Positions 9,037-17,829 of a stretch of DNA of 64,000 bases are shown here, one piece after another. The notes beneath the pieces are model-generated. The model did not search any database. It saw only the letters and a list, made by a program, of their open reading frames with translations, and had not been told where the DNA came from. The DNA lies in the NCBI RefSeq assembly GCF_900129365.1, contig NZ_FQVM01000003.1, forward strand, positions 113,247 through 177,246, read 5' to 3'. The translations under genes and the position numbers were made by a program. The stretch is from Clostridium fallax (GTDB taxonomy: Bacteria; Bacillota; Clostridia; Clostridiales; Clostridiaceae). How positions within the stretch are numbered: position 1 is the stretch's first letter; every line of letters begins with the position of its first letter.

Positions 9037-9924
9037 ATGAAAGACAAAAAGTTTAAAATATTTTTAGCTGTATGCGTATTACCTGCATTTTTATTATTCT
9101 GCTTCTTTGCAGTTTATCCTGTAATAAAAGCCTTTAAAATGTCTATGTATAATTGGAGTGGATTATCATCAAGTGCAGAATTTATAGGATTTGATAATTT
9201 TAAAACGCTTTTTAGTGATGGAGCCTTTTGGACTTCATTTAAAAATAATATATTTTTTCTAGTATTTTTTCCTTTGATAACAATTATTTTCTCAATGATT
9301 TTTGCAATAATATTAACTCAAAGTAAGCTTCGTGAGAAAAGTTTATATAGAGTAATTTTCTTTTTTCCTAATGTTTTATCTATGGTTGTAATAGGAGTAT
9401 TATTTACCTATATATATGATCCATCTCTTGGAATTTTAAATTCCTTTTTAGATTTTATTGGACTTAGTACATTAAAACATGCTTGGCTTGGTGAAAGTAA
9501 TACAGTTCTATGGGCCTTAGTATTTACTATGGTTTGGCAAGCTGTAGGATACTATATGGTGATTTATATGGCGGGATTAGATTCTATTTCACCTGACCTT
9601 TATGAGGTTGCAGATTTAGAGGGAGCTACACAAGTTCAAAAGTTTAAATTTGTAACATTACCATTACTTTGGGAGGTTGTAAGAGTAACATTAGTATTTT
9701 TTATTACTAATGCATTGAATTTAAGTTTTATATTTGTAAAAATTATGACTAATGGTGGACCAGATGGAAAATCAGAGGTTCTTTTGACTTATATGTTTAA
9801 ACAGGCCTTTAGTAATACAAATTATGGGTATGCTATGGCTATAGGTGTTGTAGTATTTATATTTGCCTTAGGACTTGCTGCCATTGTAAATAAAGTTACA
9901 GAAAAAGAAAACATTCAGTACTAA
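9037..9924 (+). CDS. Sugar ABC transporter permease (MalF type)
   Basis: A 295-residue inner-membrane protein with six predicted helices and the permease EAA-loop segment (VADLEGATQVQKFKFVTLP near residues 195-213) that docks the ATPase. It belongs to the binding-protein-dependent sugar permease family. It is paired with the next gene as heterodimer partner and lies in an operon with the binding protein. No ATPase gene is present nearby, so a shared MsmX-type ATPase encoded elsewhere is likely. Confidence 0.93.
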   Translation: MKDKKFKIFLAVCVLPAFLLFCFFAVYPVIKAFKMSMYNWSGLSSSAEFIGFDNFKTLFSDGAFWTSFKNNIFFLVFFPLITIIFSMIFAIILTQSKLREKSLYRVIFFFPNVLSMVVIGVLFTYIYDPSLGILNSFLDFIGLSTLKHAWLGESNTVLWALVFTMVWQAVGYYMVIYMAGLDSISPDLYEVADLEGATQVQKFKFVTLPLLWEVVRVTLVFFITNALNLSFIFVKIMTNGGPDGKSEVLLTYMFKQAFSNTNYGYAMAIGVVVFIFALGLAAIVNKVTEKENIQY

Positions 9925-9945
9925 GTAATAGGATGTGATTATATA

Positions 9946-10791
9946 ATGAAAGTTAAAAAAAATAGAGATAGTTTTAAAACATGGATATTAAGAATGATAA
10001 TGCTATTTTTTACCTTAATAGTAGCAGTACCTTTAATTTGGAATATATCCTCTTCTTTAAAAACAAGCAAAGAATTTTTAAAGAATCCTTGGGCATTACC
10101 AAATAGTTTTTTTGTGGAGAATTATTTAAATGCTATTACAAAGGCTAATATGGGAGAATACTTTTTAAATTCCATATATGTTACAGTATTAGGACTAATA
10201 ATTTTAGTGGCTTTAGCAGTACCTTCTGCTTATGCGTTAGCAAGACATAAATTTTTTGGCAAAAAAATAATAAAAACAGTTTATATGGCAGGACTATTTA
10301 TTCAATCTGTTTATATAATAGTTCCATTATTTTTGATAATGAATGGATTAAAATTAACGGACAACCTTACTGCTTTAGCGTTAGTTTATGCTGTTCTTAG
10401 TTTACCATTTTCAATTTATATTCTAATAAGTTTTATGAAAACTCTGCCTAAAGATTATGAAGAAGCTGCATATATAGACGGCTGTAGTAATTTTCAGATG
10501 CTTTTTAAAATAATAGTTCCATTAGCTAAACCAGGCATAATAACAGTGATTATATTTAATTTTATGGGATATTGGAATGAATATGCTTTAGCTACCACAT
10601 TAATATTTTCAGAGAAAAAAAGAACATTATCAGTAGGGCTTCAATATTTAATGGAGCAGCAAAAATTTGCTACTGATTGGGGAGCTATGTTTGCAGGGCT
10701 TGTTATAGTTATGGTCCCAACTATTATTATATATTGTTTAGTTCATAAAAAGCTAACAGAAGGAGTTAGTATAGGGGGAGTTAAAGGATAG
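9946..10791 (+). CDS. Sugar ABC transporter permease (MalG type)
   Basis: A 281-residue permease with six helices and the EAA loop EEAAYIDGCSNFQMLFKIIVP (the EAA...G core near residues 173-183). It is the second half of the sugar permease dimer, begins 21 bases after the first, and ends the operon before the terminator near 10875. Confidence 0.93.
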   Translation: MKVKKNRDSFKTWILRMIMLFFTLIVAVPLIWNISSSLKTSKEFLKNPWALPNSFFVENYLNAITKANMGEYFLNSIYVTVLGLIILVALAVPSAYALARHKFFGKKIIKTVYMAGLFIQSVYIIVPLFLIMNGLKLTDNLTALALVYAVLSLPFSIYILISFMKTLPKDYEEAAYIDGCSNFQMLFKIIVPLAKPGIITVIIFNFMGYWNEYALATTLIFSEKKRTLSVGLQYLMEQQKFATDWGAMFAGLVIVMVPTIIIYCLVHKKLTEGVSIGGVKG

Positions 10792-10874
10792 GTTACTATT
10801 AAATTATGATTTACATGATATAAACTAATAAAACTTTTATATGGAGAAATTTTTTAGTCTAAACAAAAATAATA

Positions 10875-10917
10875 AAAAAACATCTTAAGTGAAAATTCAC
10901 TTAATGATGTTTTTTAT
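10875..10917 (+). terminator. Intrinsic terminator of the sugar importer
   Basis: AACATC-TTAAGTGAA paired with TTCACTTAA-GATGTT across an AA loop with one bulged T, followed by a T-rich run. Confidence 0.85.
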
Positions 10918-10984
10918 TTGTTTGTTCACAAAGAGAGATTAATATGATAAAATCTTTAGACATTAAGAGTATGGAGGGATTTTT

Positions 10985-12595
10985 ATGCCTATTAGAATAA
11001 ATAATATAACTTTGGATATAGAAGAAGATATTTCTTTGATAAAAAAGAAAGTTTCTAAAAAATTAAAGATATCTGAAAAAGAAATAAAAGATTTAAAGAT
11101 AATAAAAGAGTCTTTAGATGCGAGAAAAAAGAATACTATAAAGTTTAATTATTGCGTAGACATTGAAGTTGATAATAAGGATGAAGTAAAAATAGTATCA
11201 AAACTTAATGATAATAACGTGAGAATAGAAGATAATAGTAGTCTTGAAAAAATTTCTTTTGGAGAAAAAAAGTTAAGTAGTAGACCAATAGTTATAGGGT
11301 TAGGGCCAGCAGGATTATTTTCTGCCCTTATGTTAGCTAAAAATGGTTATAAGCCTATTGTCTTTGAAAGAGGAGAGGATGTAGATAAAAGAACTATTAC
11401 TGTTGAGAAATTTTGGAGTAATGGAATTCTAGATAAGAATAGTAATGTGCAATTTGGGGAAGGTGGAGCAGGTGCATTTTCAGATGGAAAGTTGACTACA
11501 AGAATAAAAGACCGTAGATGTGATTTTATATTAGAAGAGCTTGTAAAGGCTGGAGCGCCAGAGGAAATTATTTATAAAGGTAAACCTCATGTTGGAACTG
11601 ATATTTTAAAAGGCGTAGTTAAAAATATAAGAGAGAGAATAAAAAAATTAGGTGGAGATATATATTTTTCATCAAAGTTAGAGAATATAATACATAAAGA
11701 CGGTAAGATAGTTGGAATAGTTGTAAATGGTAATGAAATACCTTGTGAAAGTTTAGTATTAGCAATAGGACATAGTTCAAGAGATACCTATGAAATGCTT
11801 CATAAATCAGGAATATATATGGAGCCAAAGTCTTTTGCAATAGGGGTTAGAGTAGAGCATCCTAGAGAACTTATTGATGTGAATCAATATGGAAAATATG
11901 CTAATCACCCAAAACTAAAAGCTGCAGAATATAGATTAACACATACTTGTAAAAATTCGGGAAGAGGAGTTTATTCATTTTGTATGTGCCCAGGTGGCGT
12001 AGTTGTTGGAGCTTCCTCAGAAGAAAATAGATTAGTTGTAAATGGAATGAGTTATCATGCAAGGGATAAGGAAAATTCAAATTCTGCTTTAGTAGTAACT
12101 GTTGATCCTAATGATTTTACAGGCACATCAGCTTTATCTGGTATGGAATTTCAAAGGCATTATGAAAAATTAGCTTTTGATTTAGGTGGAGGAGGATATA
12201 AAGCTCCACTTCAAAGAATAGATGATTTTATAAAAGACAGAAAAACTAAAATGCTAGGAAACGTAAATCCTTCTATTAAGCCTGGATATGAATTTGCAGA
12301 GCTTAAAAACTGTTTACCATCATATGTTTCAGAATCATTACTTGAAGGATTTTGTGCCTTTGATAAAAAAATAAAAGGATTTGGCAGTGGTGATGGAATT
12401 ATGACAGGAATAGAGACAAGAACATCTGCACCAGTTAGAATGAGTAGAAATGAAATATTAGAAAGCATTTCTTTAGGGGGATTATATCCAACTGGAGAAG
12501 GAGCAGGTTTTGCAGGGGGGATAGTTTCAGCGGCAGTAGATGGAATAAAGGTATCAGAAAGGATAATGGAAAAGTATTCACCTTTAGAAAGATAA
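10985..12595 (+). CDS. NAD(P)/FAD-dependent oxidoreductase (COG2509-like)
   Basis: A 536-residue flavoprotein. An N-terminal roughly 90-residue domain precedes the FAD-binding motif IGLGPAGLFSALMLA (about residues 104-118). Later blocks VQFGEGGAGAFSDGKL and GIETRTSAPVRM, with the closing GEGAGFAGGIVSAAVDG, are typical of the uncharacterised FAD-dependent dehydrogenase group annotated COG2509. The reaction is unknown. It has its own GGAGGG ribosome site and is flanked by terminators, so it is probably monocistronic. Confidence 0.88.
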   Translation: MPIRINNITLDIEEDISLIKKKVSKKLKISEKEIKDLKIIKESLDARKKNTIKFNYCVDIEVDNKDEVKIVSKLNDNNVRIEDNSSLEKISFGEKKLSSRPIVIGLGPAGLFSALMLAKNGYKPIVFERGEDVDKRTITVEKFWSNGILDKNSNVQFGEGGAGAFSDGKLTTRIKDRRCDFILEELVKAGAPEEIIYKGKPHVGTDILKGVVKNIRERIKKLGGDIYFSSKLENIIHKDGKIVGIVVNGNEIPCESLVLAIGHSSRDTYEMLHKSGIYMEPKSFAIGVRVEHPRELIDVNQYGKYANHPKLKAAEYRLTHTCKNSGRGVYSFCMCPGGVVVGASSEENRLVVNGMSYHARDKENSNSALVVTVDPNDFTGTSALSGMEFQRHYEKLAFDLGGGGYKAPLQRIDDFIKDRKTKMLGNVNPSIKPGYEFAELKNCLPSYVSESLLEGFCAFDKKIKGFGSGDGIMTGIETRTSAPVRMSRNEILESISLGGLYPTGEGAGFAGGIVSAAVDGIKVSERIMEKYSPLER

Positions 12596-12668
12596 TTGAA
12601 TAAAATTTTTTAAAATGGTGGAGAATTAAATAAGAGAATTATTAATTTAGCCTATTTAAAAATTTCAT

Positions 12669-12717
12669 AAAAAGCTGTATATATGCAAAAAAAATTATAA
12701 ATATATACGGCTTTTTA
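12669..12717 (+). terminator. Intrinsic terminator of the FAD oxidoreductase
   Basis: Arms AAAAAGCTGTATATAT and ATATATACGGCTTTTT with a G-T wobble, ending in T's. Confidence 0.75.
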
Positions 12718-12792
12718 CAAAAATAATTATCAAAATATAAAAAAAATTCAATAAGCTTTAATAAATTAATATAATAAGTTGTTAATAATTTT

Positions 12793-12822
12793 CTGAAAAT
12801 TTAGGATTTCAGATTTTTTTTT
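12793..12822 (+). terminator. Possible short terminator/attenuator upstream of buk
   Basis: A 6-bp stem CTGAAA / TTTCAG followed by A and a run of nine T. It may end readthrough transcripts before the butyrate operon. The stem is short, hence low confidence. Confidence 0.4.
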
Positions 12823-12876
12823 GTTAAAATATAAAAGAGGGTATAAATTGGTAATAGAATCTTGAAATCGCTTAAA
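12821..12876 (+). promoter_or_regulatory. Candidate promoter and cre-like site for buk-ptb-buk
   Basis: TTGTTA (12821-12826), 17 bases, TAAATT (12844-12849) is a plausible but weak sigma-A promoter. Just downstream TGAAATCGCTTAAA (12863-12876) resembles the CcpA cre consensus TGAAARCGYTTWCA, with three mismatches. If real, CcpA would act directly on the butyrate genes. Confidence 0.35.
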
Positions 12877-12913
12877 AATGATAATAATTTAACGGTTGTA
12901 GGAGGAATTTATT

Positions 12914-13999
12914 ATGGTCAAAAACTTAATATTAGCTATCAATCCAGGTTCAACTTCAACAAAGCTAGCTATTTTTTCAGGAGAAAAGATGTTAGAGGTT
13001 GAGAACGTATCTCACAAACCAGAGGAATTAAGTAAGTTTAAAAATATTTATGATCAAAAGGATATGAGAATATCAGTAGTTGAAAAGTGGCTTAAAAGTA
13101 AGATTGACCCAAAAGATATTGTTGCAATTGTAGGTAGAGGTGGCCTTTTAAGACCTATGCCAGGTGGTACTTATGAAGTATCAGATCAAATGATTGAAGA
13201 CTTAAAAATTGGATATCAAGGAGATCATGCTTCAAACCTTGGCGGAATAATTGCTAAAGAGTTATCACAGAAATTTGATGTACCTGCTTATATAGTAGAT
13301 CCTGTATCTGTAGATGAAATGGACGATTTAGCTAGATTTTCTGGCACTCCATTAATCAAGAGAAGATCTTTAGTGCATGCTTTAAACATAAAGGCGGTTT
13401 GTAGAAAAGTTTGTGATAAAATTAACAAAAATGTCAAAGATTCATCCTTTGTAATAGCTCATTTAGGTGGAGGTATTTCTGTAGTACCAATGAAAAATGG
13501 AAAAATAATAGATTGTAGTAATGCTATTCAACAAGGCCCTTTTTCACCAGAAAGAGCAGGCTGCATTCCTAATGGAGATTTTGCAAAATTGTGTTACAGC
13601 GGTAAATATACTTATGATGAAATGAAAAAGAATTTAATAGGACGTGGTGGATTAGTTGCTTATCTAGGAACTAATGATGCAAGAGAAGTAGATAAAATGA
13701 TAGAAGATGGTAATGAGGAAGCAAAATTGGTATTTCATGCTATGGCATACCAAATAGCTAAAGAAATAGGAGCCATGGCAACAGTACTTAAAGGAAAAGT
13801 AGATAGAATTGTTTTAACTGGAGGATTAGCATATGATCCATACTTAGTTGAATGGATAAAAGAAATGGTTAGTTTTATCGCTCCAATGGAAATTGTGCCA
13901 GGGGAAAATGAAATGTTGGCACTTGCTCAAGGAGCATTGAGGGTAATAAATGGAGAAGAAAAAGCTAAAGTATACGAAGATGAGGTGCAATTAGAATGA
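12914..13999 (+). CDS. buk: Butyrate kinase (first copy)
   Basis: Converts butyryl phosphate plus ADP into butyrate plus ATP, the ATP-yielding last step of butyrate fermentation. The 361-residue chain has the acetate/butyrate kinase signatures INPGSTSTK at the N-terminus, VGRGGLLRPM, and the nucleotide-binding VIAHLGGGIS and LTGGLAY blocks. AGGAGG precedes the ATG. The stop overlaps the ptb start (ATGA). The gene before ptb and the one after it are both kinases, which is unusual. Confidence 0.94.
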   Translation: MVKNLILAINPGSTSTKLAIFSGEKMLEVENVSHKPEELSKFKNIYDQKDMRISVVEKWLKSKIDPKDIVAIVGRGGLLRPMPGGTYEVSDQMIEDLKIGYQGDHASNLGGIIAKELSQKFDVPAYIVDPVSVDEMDDLARFSGTPLIKRRSLVHALNIKAVCRKVCDKINKNVKDSSFVIAHLGGGISVVPMKNGKIIDCSNAIQQGPFSPERAGCIPNGDFAKLCYSGKYTYDEMKKNLIGRGGLVAYLGTNDAREVDKMIEDGNEEAKLVFHAMAYQIAKEIGAMATVLKGKVDRIVLTGGLAYDPYLVEWIKEMVSFIAPMEIVPGENEMLALAQGALRVINGEEKAKVYEDEVQLE

Positions 14000-14904
14000 G
14001 TAAAAATTTTGAAGAACTATTCAGTAAATTATCAACATTAAAAATGAAAAAAGTTGCTGTTGCAGTAGCACAAGATGAACCAGTCTTAGAAGCTGTAATG
14101 GCAGCTAAGAAAAAGGGAATAGCAGATGCCATATTAGTTGGAAATAAGGAAATGATTAAAGAAGTAGCTAAAAAAATAGATATGGATTTAAGTGGGTTTG
14201 AAATTATAGATGAACCTAATAATAAAAAGGCTGCATTAAAGGCAGTTGAATGCGTATCTAGCGGAAAAGCTGATATGGTTATGAAAGGTCTTGTTGATAC
14301 AGCTACATTTTTAAGAAGTGTTTTAGACAAAGAAATAGGGTTAAGATCAGGAAAACTTATGTCTCATGTTGGAGTTTTTGAGATAGAAGGAATAGATAGA
14401 CTTATATTTATGACAGATGCTGCATTTAATATTGAACCAGATTTAAAGGCTAAAGTAGATATTATAAATAGTGCAGTAAAGGTTGCTCATGGATGTGGTA
14501 TAAAAACTCCAAAGGTAGCACCAATATGTGCTGTAGAAGTTGTAAATCCTGATATGCAAGCTACTCTTGATGCAGCAGCTTTATCAAAGATGAATGATAG
14601 AGGACAAATAAAAGGATGTATAGTAGATGGACCTCTAGCCTTTGATAATGCATTATCATTAGAAGCAGCTCGTCATAAAAATATTTCAGGAGAAGTTGCT
14701 GGACAAGCTGATGTATTTGTATTACCTAATATAGAAGCAGCAAATGTAATGTATAAATGTTTAACATTAACATCAAAAAGTAAAAATGGTGGAATATTAA
14801 TGGGAGCAGCAGCGCCAGTAATATTAACATCAAGATCAGATAGTTTTGAAACAAAAGTTAATTCAATAGCACTTGCAGCGCTTGCAGCAGAAACAGCTAG
14901 ATAA
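13996..14904 (+). CDS. ptb: Phosphate butyryltransferase
   Basis: A 302-residue member of the phosphate acetyl/butyryltransferase family (VVMKGLVDTATFLRSVL near residues 94-111, MTDAAFNIEPDL near 138, NIEAANVMYKCL near the C-terminus). It exchanges CoA of butyryl-CoA for phosphate. The 4-base ATGA overlap with buk indicates translational coupling. Together with buk it makes ATP from butyryl-CoA. Confidence 0.94.
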   Translation: MSKNFEELFSKLSTLKMKKVAVAVAQDEPVLEAVMAAKKKGIADAILVGNKEMIKEVAKKIDMDLSGFEIIDEPNNKKAALKAVECVSSGKADMVMKGLVDTATFLRSVLDKEIGLRSGKLMSHVGVFEIEGIDRLIFMTDAAFNIEPDLKAKVDIINSAVKVAHGCGIKTPKVAPICAVEVVNPDMQATLDAAALSKMNDRGQIKGCIVDGPLAFDNALSLEAARHKNISGEVAGQADVFVLPNIEAANVMYKCLTLTSKSKNGGILMGAAAPVILTSRSDSFETKVNSIALAALAAETAR

Positions 14905-14925
14905 TGCACTTAGGAGGAAAATATA

Positions 14926-15996
14926 ATGTCATATAAATTATTAATAATAAATCCAGGCTCAACTTCAACAAAAATTGGTGTTTATGAAGATGAAAAACCT
15001 ATTATAGTAGAAACTTTAAGACATTCAGCTGAAGAGATAGGAAGATATAATACAATATATGATCAATTTGAATTTAGAAAAGATGTTATATTATCAGTTT
15101 TAAAAGAGAAAAATTTTGATATCAAAACATTAAATGCAGTAGTTGGTAGAGGTGGTATGCTAAAACCAATGGCTAGTGGAACTTATTTTGTTAATAAATC
15201 CATGCTTGAGGATTTAAAAAATGGAGTTCAAGGACAACATGCCTCAAATTTAGGTGGAATTATATCTAATGAAATAGGTAAAGAATTAAATATACCTGCA
15301 TTTATTGTAGATCCTGTAGTTGTAGATGAAATGGATGATATTGCTAGATTATCAGGAGTTCCAGAAATTCCAAGAAAGAGTAAATTTCATGCGTTAAATC
15401 AAAAAGCAGTAGCAAAAAGATATGCAAAAGAAATAGGAAAAGATTATGAAGATTTAAACTTAATAGTAGTACACATGGGTGGAGGAGTATCTGTAGGAGC
15501 TCACTTTAAGGGCAGAGTTATAGATGTTAATAATGCATTAGATGGAGAAGGCCCATTCTCACCAGAAAGAGCAGGTGGAGTACCTTCTGGTGATTTGGTA
15601 AAATTATGCTTTAGTGGTAAGTATAATGAGAATGAGGTTTACAAAAAAATTAATGGTAGAGGTGGTATGGTAGCATATGCTAATACTAATGATGCTAGAG
15701 TTATAATAAATAAATCTCAAGAAGGAGATAAAGAGGCTCAATTAATCTATAATTCTTTTATATATCAAATATGTAAAGCTGTTGGTGAATTTTCAGTAGC
15801 ATTAGAAGGAAAAGTTGATGCCATATTATTAACAGGTGGAATAGCTTATAGTGATATTGTTACAGGAGATATTAAACGTAAAGTATCATGGATATCAAAA
15901 ATAGCTGTATTTCCTGGTGAAGATGAATTACTAGCTTTAGCTCAAGGTGCTATTAGAGTATTAAGTGGAGAAGAAAGTGCTAAGGAATATAAATAG
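14926..15996 (+). CDS. buk: Butyrate kinase (second copy)
   Basis: A 356-residue paralogue of the 12914-13999 product with the same signatures (INPGSTSTK, VGRGGMLKPM, VVHMGGGVSVG, LTGGIAY) but many substitutions throughout, so it is an old duplicate rather than a recent one. It starts 21 bases after ptb behind AGGAGG. The two kinases may differ in chain-length preference (butyrate, isobutyrate, branched acids); the sequence does not decide this. Confidence 0.93.
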   Translation: MSYKLLIINPGSTSTKIGVYEDEKPIIVETLRHSAEEIGRYNTIYDQFEFRKDVILSVLKEKNFDIKTLNAVVGRGGMLKPMASGTYFVNKSMLEDLKNGVQGQHASNLGGIISNEIGKELNIPAFIVDPVVVDEMDDIARLSGVPEIPRKSKFHALNQKAVAKRYAKEIGKDYEDLNLIVVHMGGGVSVGAHFKGRVIDVNNALDGEGPFSPERAGGVPSGDLVKLCFSGKYNENEVYKKINGRGGMVAYANTNDARVIINKSQEGDKEAQLIYNSFIYQICKAVGEFSVALEGKVDAILLTGGIAYSDIVTGDIKRKVSWISKIAVFPGEDELLALAQGAIRVLSGEESAKEYK

Positions 15997-16023
15997 TAAT
16001 TTATAATATAAACTTACTTATAT

Positions 16024-16060
16024 AAAAATACCTATTACATTTTTGTAATAGGTATTTTTA
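16024..16060 (+). terminator. Terminator of the butyrate operon
   Basis: A 15-bp perfect stem (AAAAATACCTATTAC / GTAATAGGTATTTTT), five-base loop, then T/A tail. Its A-rich left flank also allows termination of the minus-strand sulfatase. Confidence 0.9.
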
Positions 16061-16112
16061 TATAAATAATAATTCTTAATTTAAAGGATTATCTAAAATA
16101 ACAGATTATTAA

Positions 16113-17558
16113 TTATGATAAAGTTTTATTTAATACTGATTTAGGAGTTTTATCAGGTATTAATTTATTATTTTTAACATAACCTTCCTCTCTGTCTTTT
16201 AACTCATATATTAAATAATTCCTAAGAATGGTTAAAATATTATTATATTTAGGGACATTTGATAAATTATAAAGTTCTTTTTCATCATCTTTTAAATTAA
16301 ATAATTGTTCTTTCCCTGTTTTAGAAAACCATATATATTTATAATCTTTAGTAACTATAAATTGATTAGAAAGATCTCCTAAGGAATGTTCACCATGAAT
16401 ATAATCATGAATTTTTCCTTTATTAAACATAATTTTTTTTACACTTTTACCTTCTACAGTACTAGGAATACTTAAATCACATAAATCTAAAAGAGTTGGC
16501 ATTATATCTCTAAGTTCTACTAATTCGTTAAATATTTTATTAGTCTTTATATTTAATATGTTAGAGGGGTCATAAATTATAAAAGGTACTTTCGATGAGC
16601 CTTCATAAGGAAGACCTTTTCTGAAAAAATTATGATCTCCTAATAAGTCGCCGTGATCTGAAAGAAAAACAATTAAAGTATTATCTAAGCAATTATGCTC
16701 TGTAAGAGCCTGCAAAAATCTACCTATTTGGCTATCTATGTGAGTTATACTTCCATAATAAGCGGCCTTAGCTCTTTTTAACGCTTTTTCTGAAATTTTT
16801 CCTTGAATGCAATTAATATCAAGTCCATCATCATTAGAATAATTTATATCTTCCCAATCTCCAATGTATGGATTTTCAATCTCTGAATCTTTATACATAT
16901 CAAAATAATATTTTGGAGGATCTAAAGGAGAGTGAGGACGAACAAAAGATAATGTTAAAAAGAAAGGTTTTGTAGGATCTTTTTTTCTTAGGAAATTAAT
17001 ACCCTCAGCAACTACCCAGTTAGTTGGATGAAGATTTTCTTCATACATCCAAGGTCTTGCAACCCAAGAATTACATTCTAAGCCATTATCATTTATATCA
17101 AAATCAATGCCCTTTTTCTCCTTTAACCAATATAAATAATCATCTGTACAATAAAATTGACTTTTAAAAGGTTTTTCAAAGTTTCTGCTATTATGTAGAT
17201 ATCCATCATGAAGAAGTATATTATGAAATCCACAAAGGCTCCTTTCTGGATAAACATGCATTTTACCGATACATTGGGTGTGATAACCGTTGTTTGAGAA
17301 TACTTCAGCTAGATAATTTTTATAGTTCCAAGGAATAGAATCCATATAACCAACTCTACCATGGGTTTTAGGTGATAAACCTGTTAAAATAGATGCTCTT
17401 GCAGCAATGCAACTAGGCACTGCTGAGTATGTTTTATCAAATAAAAAACCATGTTTAACCATCATATCAAGGATAGGTGTTTCTATAGATGAATTTTTTA
17501 TTCCTAGGCAATCTGATCTCATTTGATCAACCATAATAAATACAATATTTTTCTTCAT
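16113..17558 (-). CDS. Sulfatase of the alkaline phosphatase superfamily
   Basis: A roughly 481-residue enzyme with the metal-site start VFIMVDQMRSD and the sulfatase active-site motif C-I-A-A-R (Cys about residue 50 from this start), where Cys becomes formylglycine. A second metal motif is SDHGDLLGDH. The start at ATG 17558 has GAGGTG 6 bases away, better than the GTG at 17567. There is no signal peptide, so a cytoplasmic sulfate ester substrate is likely. Maturation in an anaerobe needs a radical-SAM anSME, not seen in this window. Substrate unknown; sulfated host glycans are a guess. Confidence 0.9.
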   Translation of the reverse strand: MKKNIVFIMVDQMRSDCLGIKNSSIETPILDMMVKHGFLFDKTYSAVPSCIAARASILTGLSPKTHGRVGYMDSIPWNYKNYLAEVFSNNGYHTQCIGKMHVYPERSLCGFHNILLHDGYLHNSRNFEKPFKSQFYCTDDYLYWLKEKKGIDFDINDNGLECNSWVARPWMYEENLHPTNWVVAEGINFLRKKDPTKPFFLTLSFVRPHSPLDPPKYYFDMYKDSEIENPYIGDWEDINYSNDDGLDINCIQGKISEKALKRAKAAYYGSITHIDSQIGRFLQALTEHNCLDNTLIVFLSDHGDLLGDHNFFRKGLPYEGSSKVPFIIYDPSNILNIKTNKIFNELVELRDIMPTLLDLCDLSIPSTVEGKSVKKIMFNKGKIHDYIHGEHSLGDLSNQFIVTKDYKYIWFSKTGKEQLFNLKDDEKELYNLSNVPKYNNILTILRNYLIYELKDREEGYVKNNKLIPDKTPKSVLNKTLS

Positions 17559-17711
17559 AAATTTCACCTCAGAAAAATTATAATTTTATTATTAAAATTT
17601 TGTATTATATAAATTAATATTTTAATAAAAAATATCTTATATTTAATAATTTGCAATCTTAATACTATATTATTAAATAATATAAATTTCTATAACAATT
17701 ATAAGTCTAAT

Positions 17712-17757
17712 ATATAAAAAGTGATATGAAAAATAGTATATTATCCTTCATACCACT
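17712..17757 (-). terminator. Terminator of namZ
   Basis: On the minus strand AGTGGTATGAA pairs with TTCATATCACT (one mismatch), followed by TTTTT. It lies between the two minus-strand genes, separating their transcripts. Confidence 0.7.
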
Positions 17758-17829
17758 AAAAGTTTTATAATATTTTATATTTACTAAAAATCTTAAATTT
17801 ATAGATTTTTAAACTTTAAATCATTAAAA

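Noticed and set aside
11619..12468. Two minus-strand ORFs (73 and 85 codons) inside the FAD oxidoreductase gene
   Set aside because: They are antisense shadows of a clearly recognisable flavoprotein gene and have no ribosome sites.
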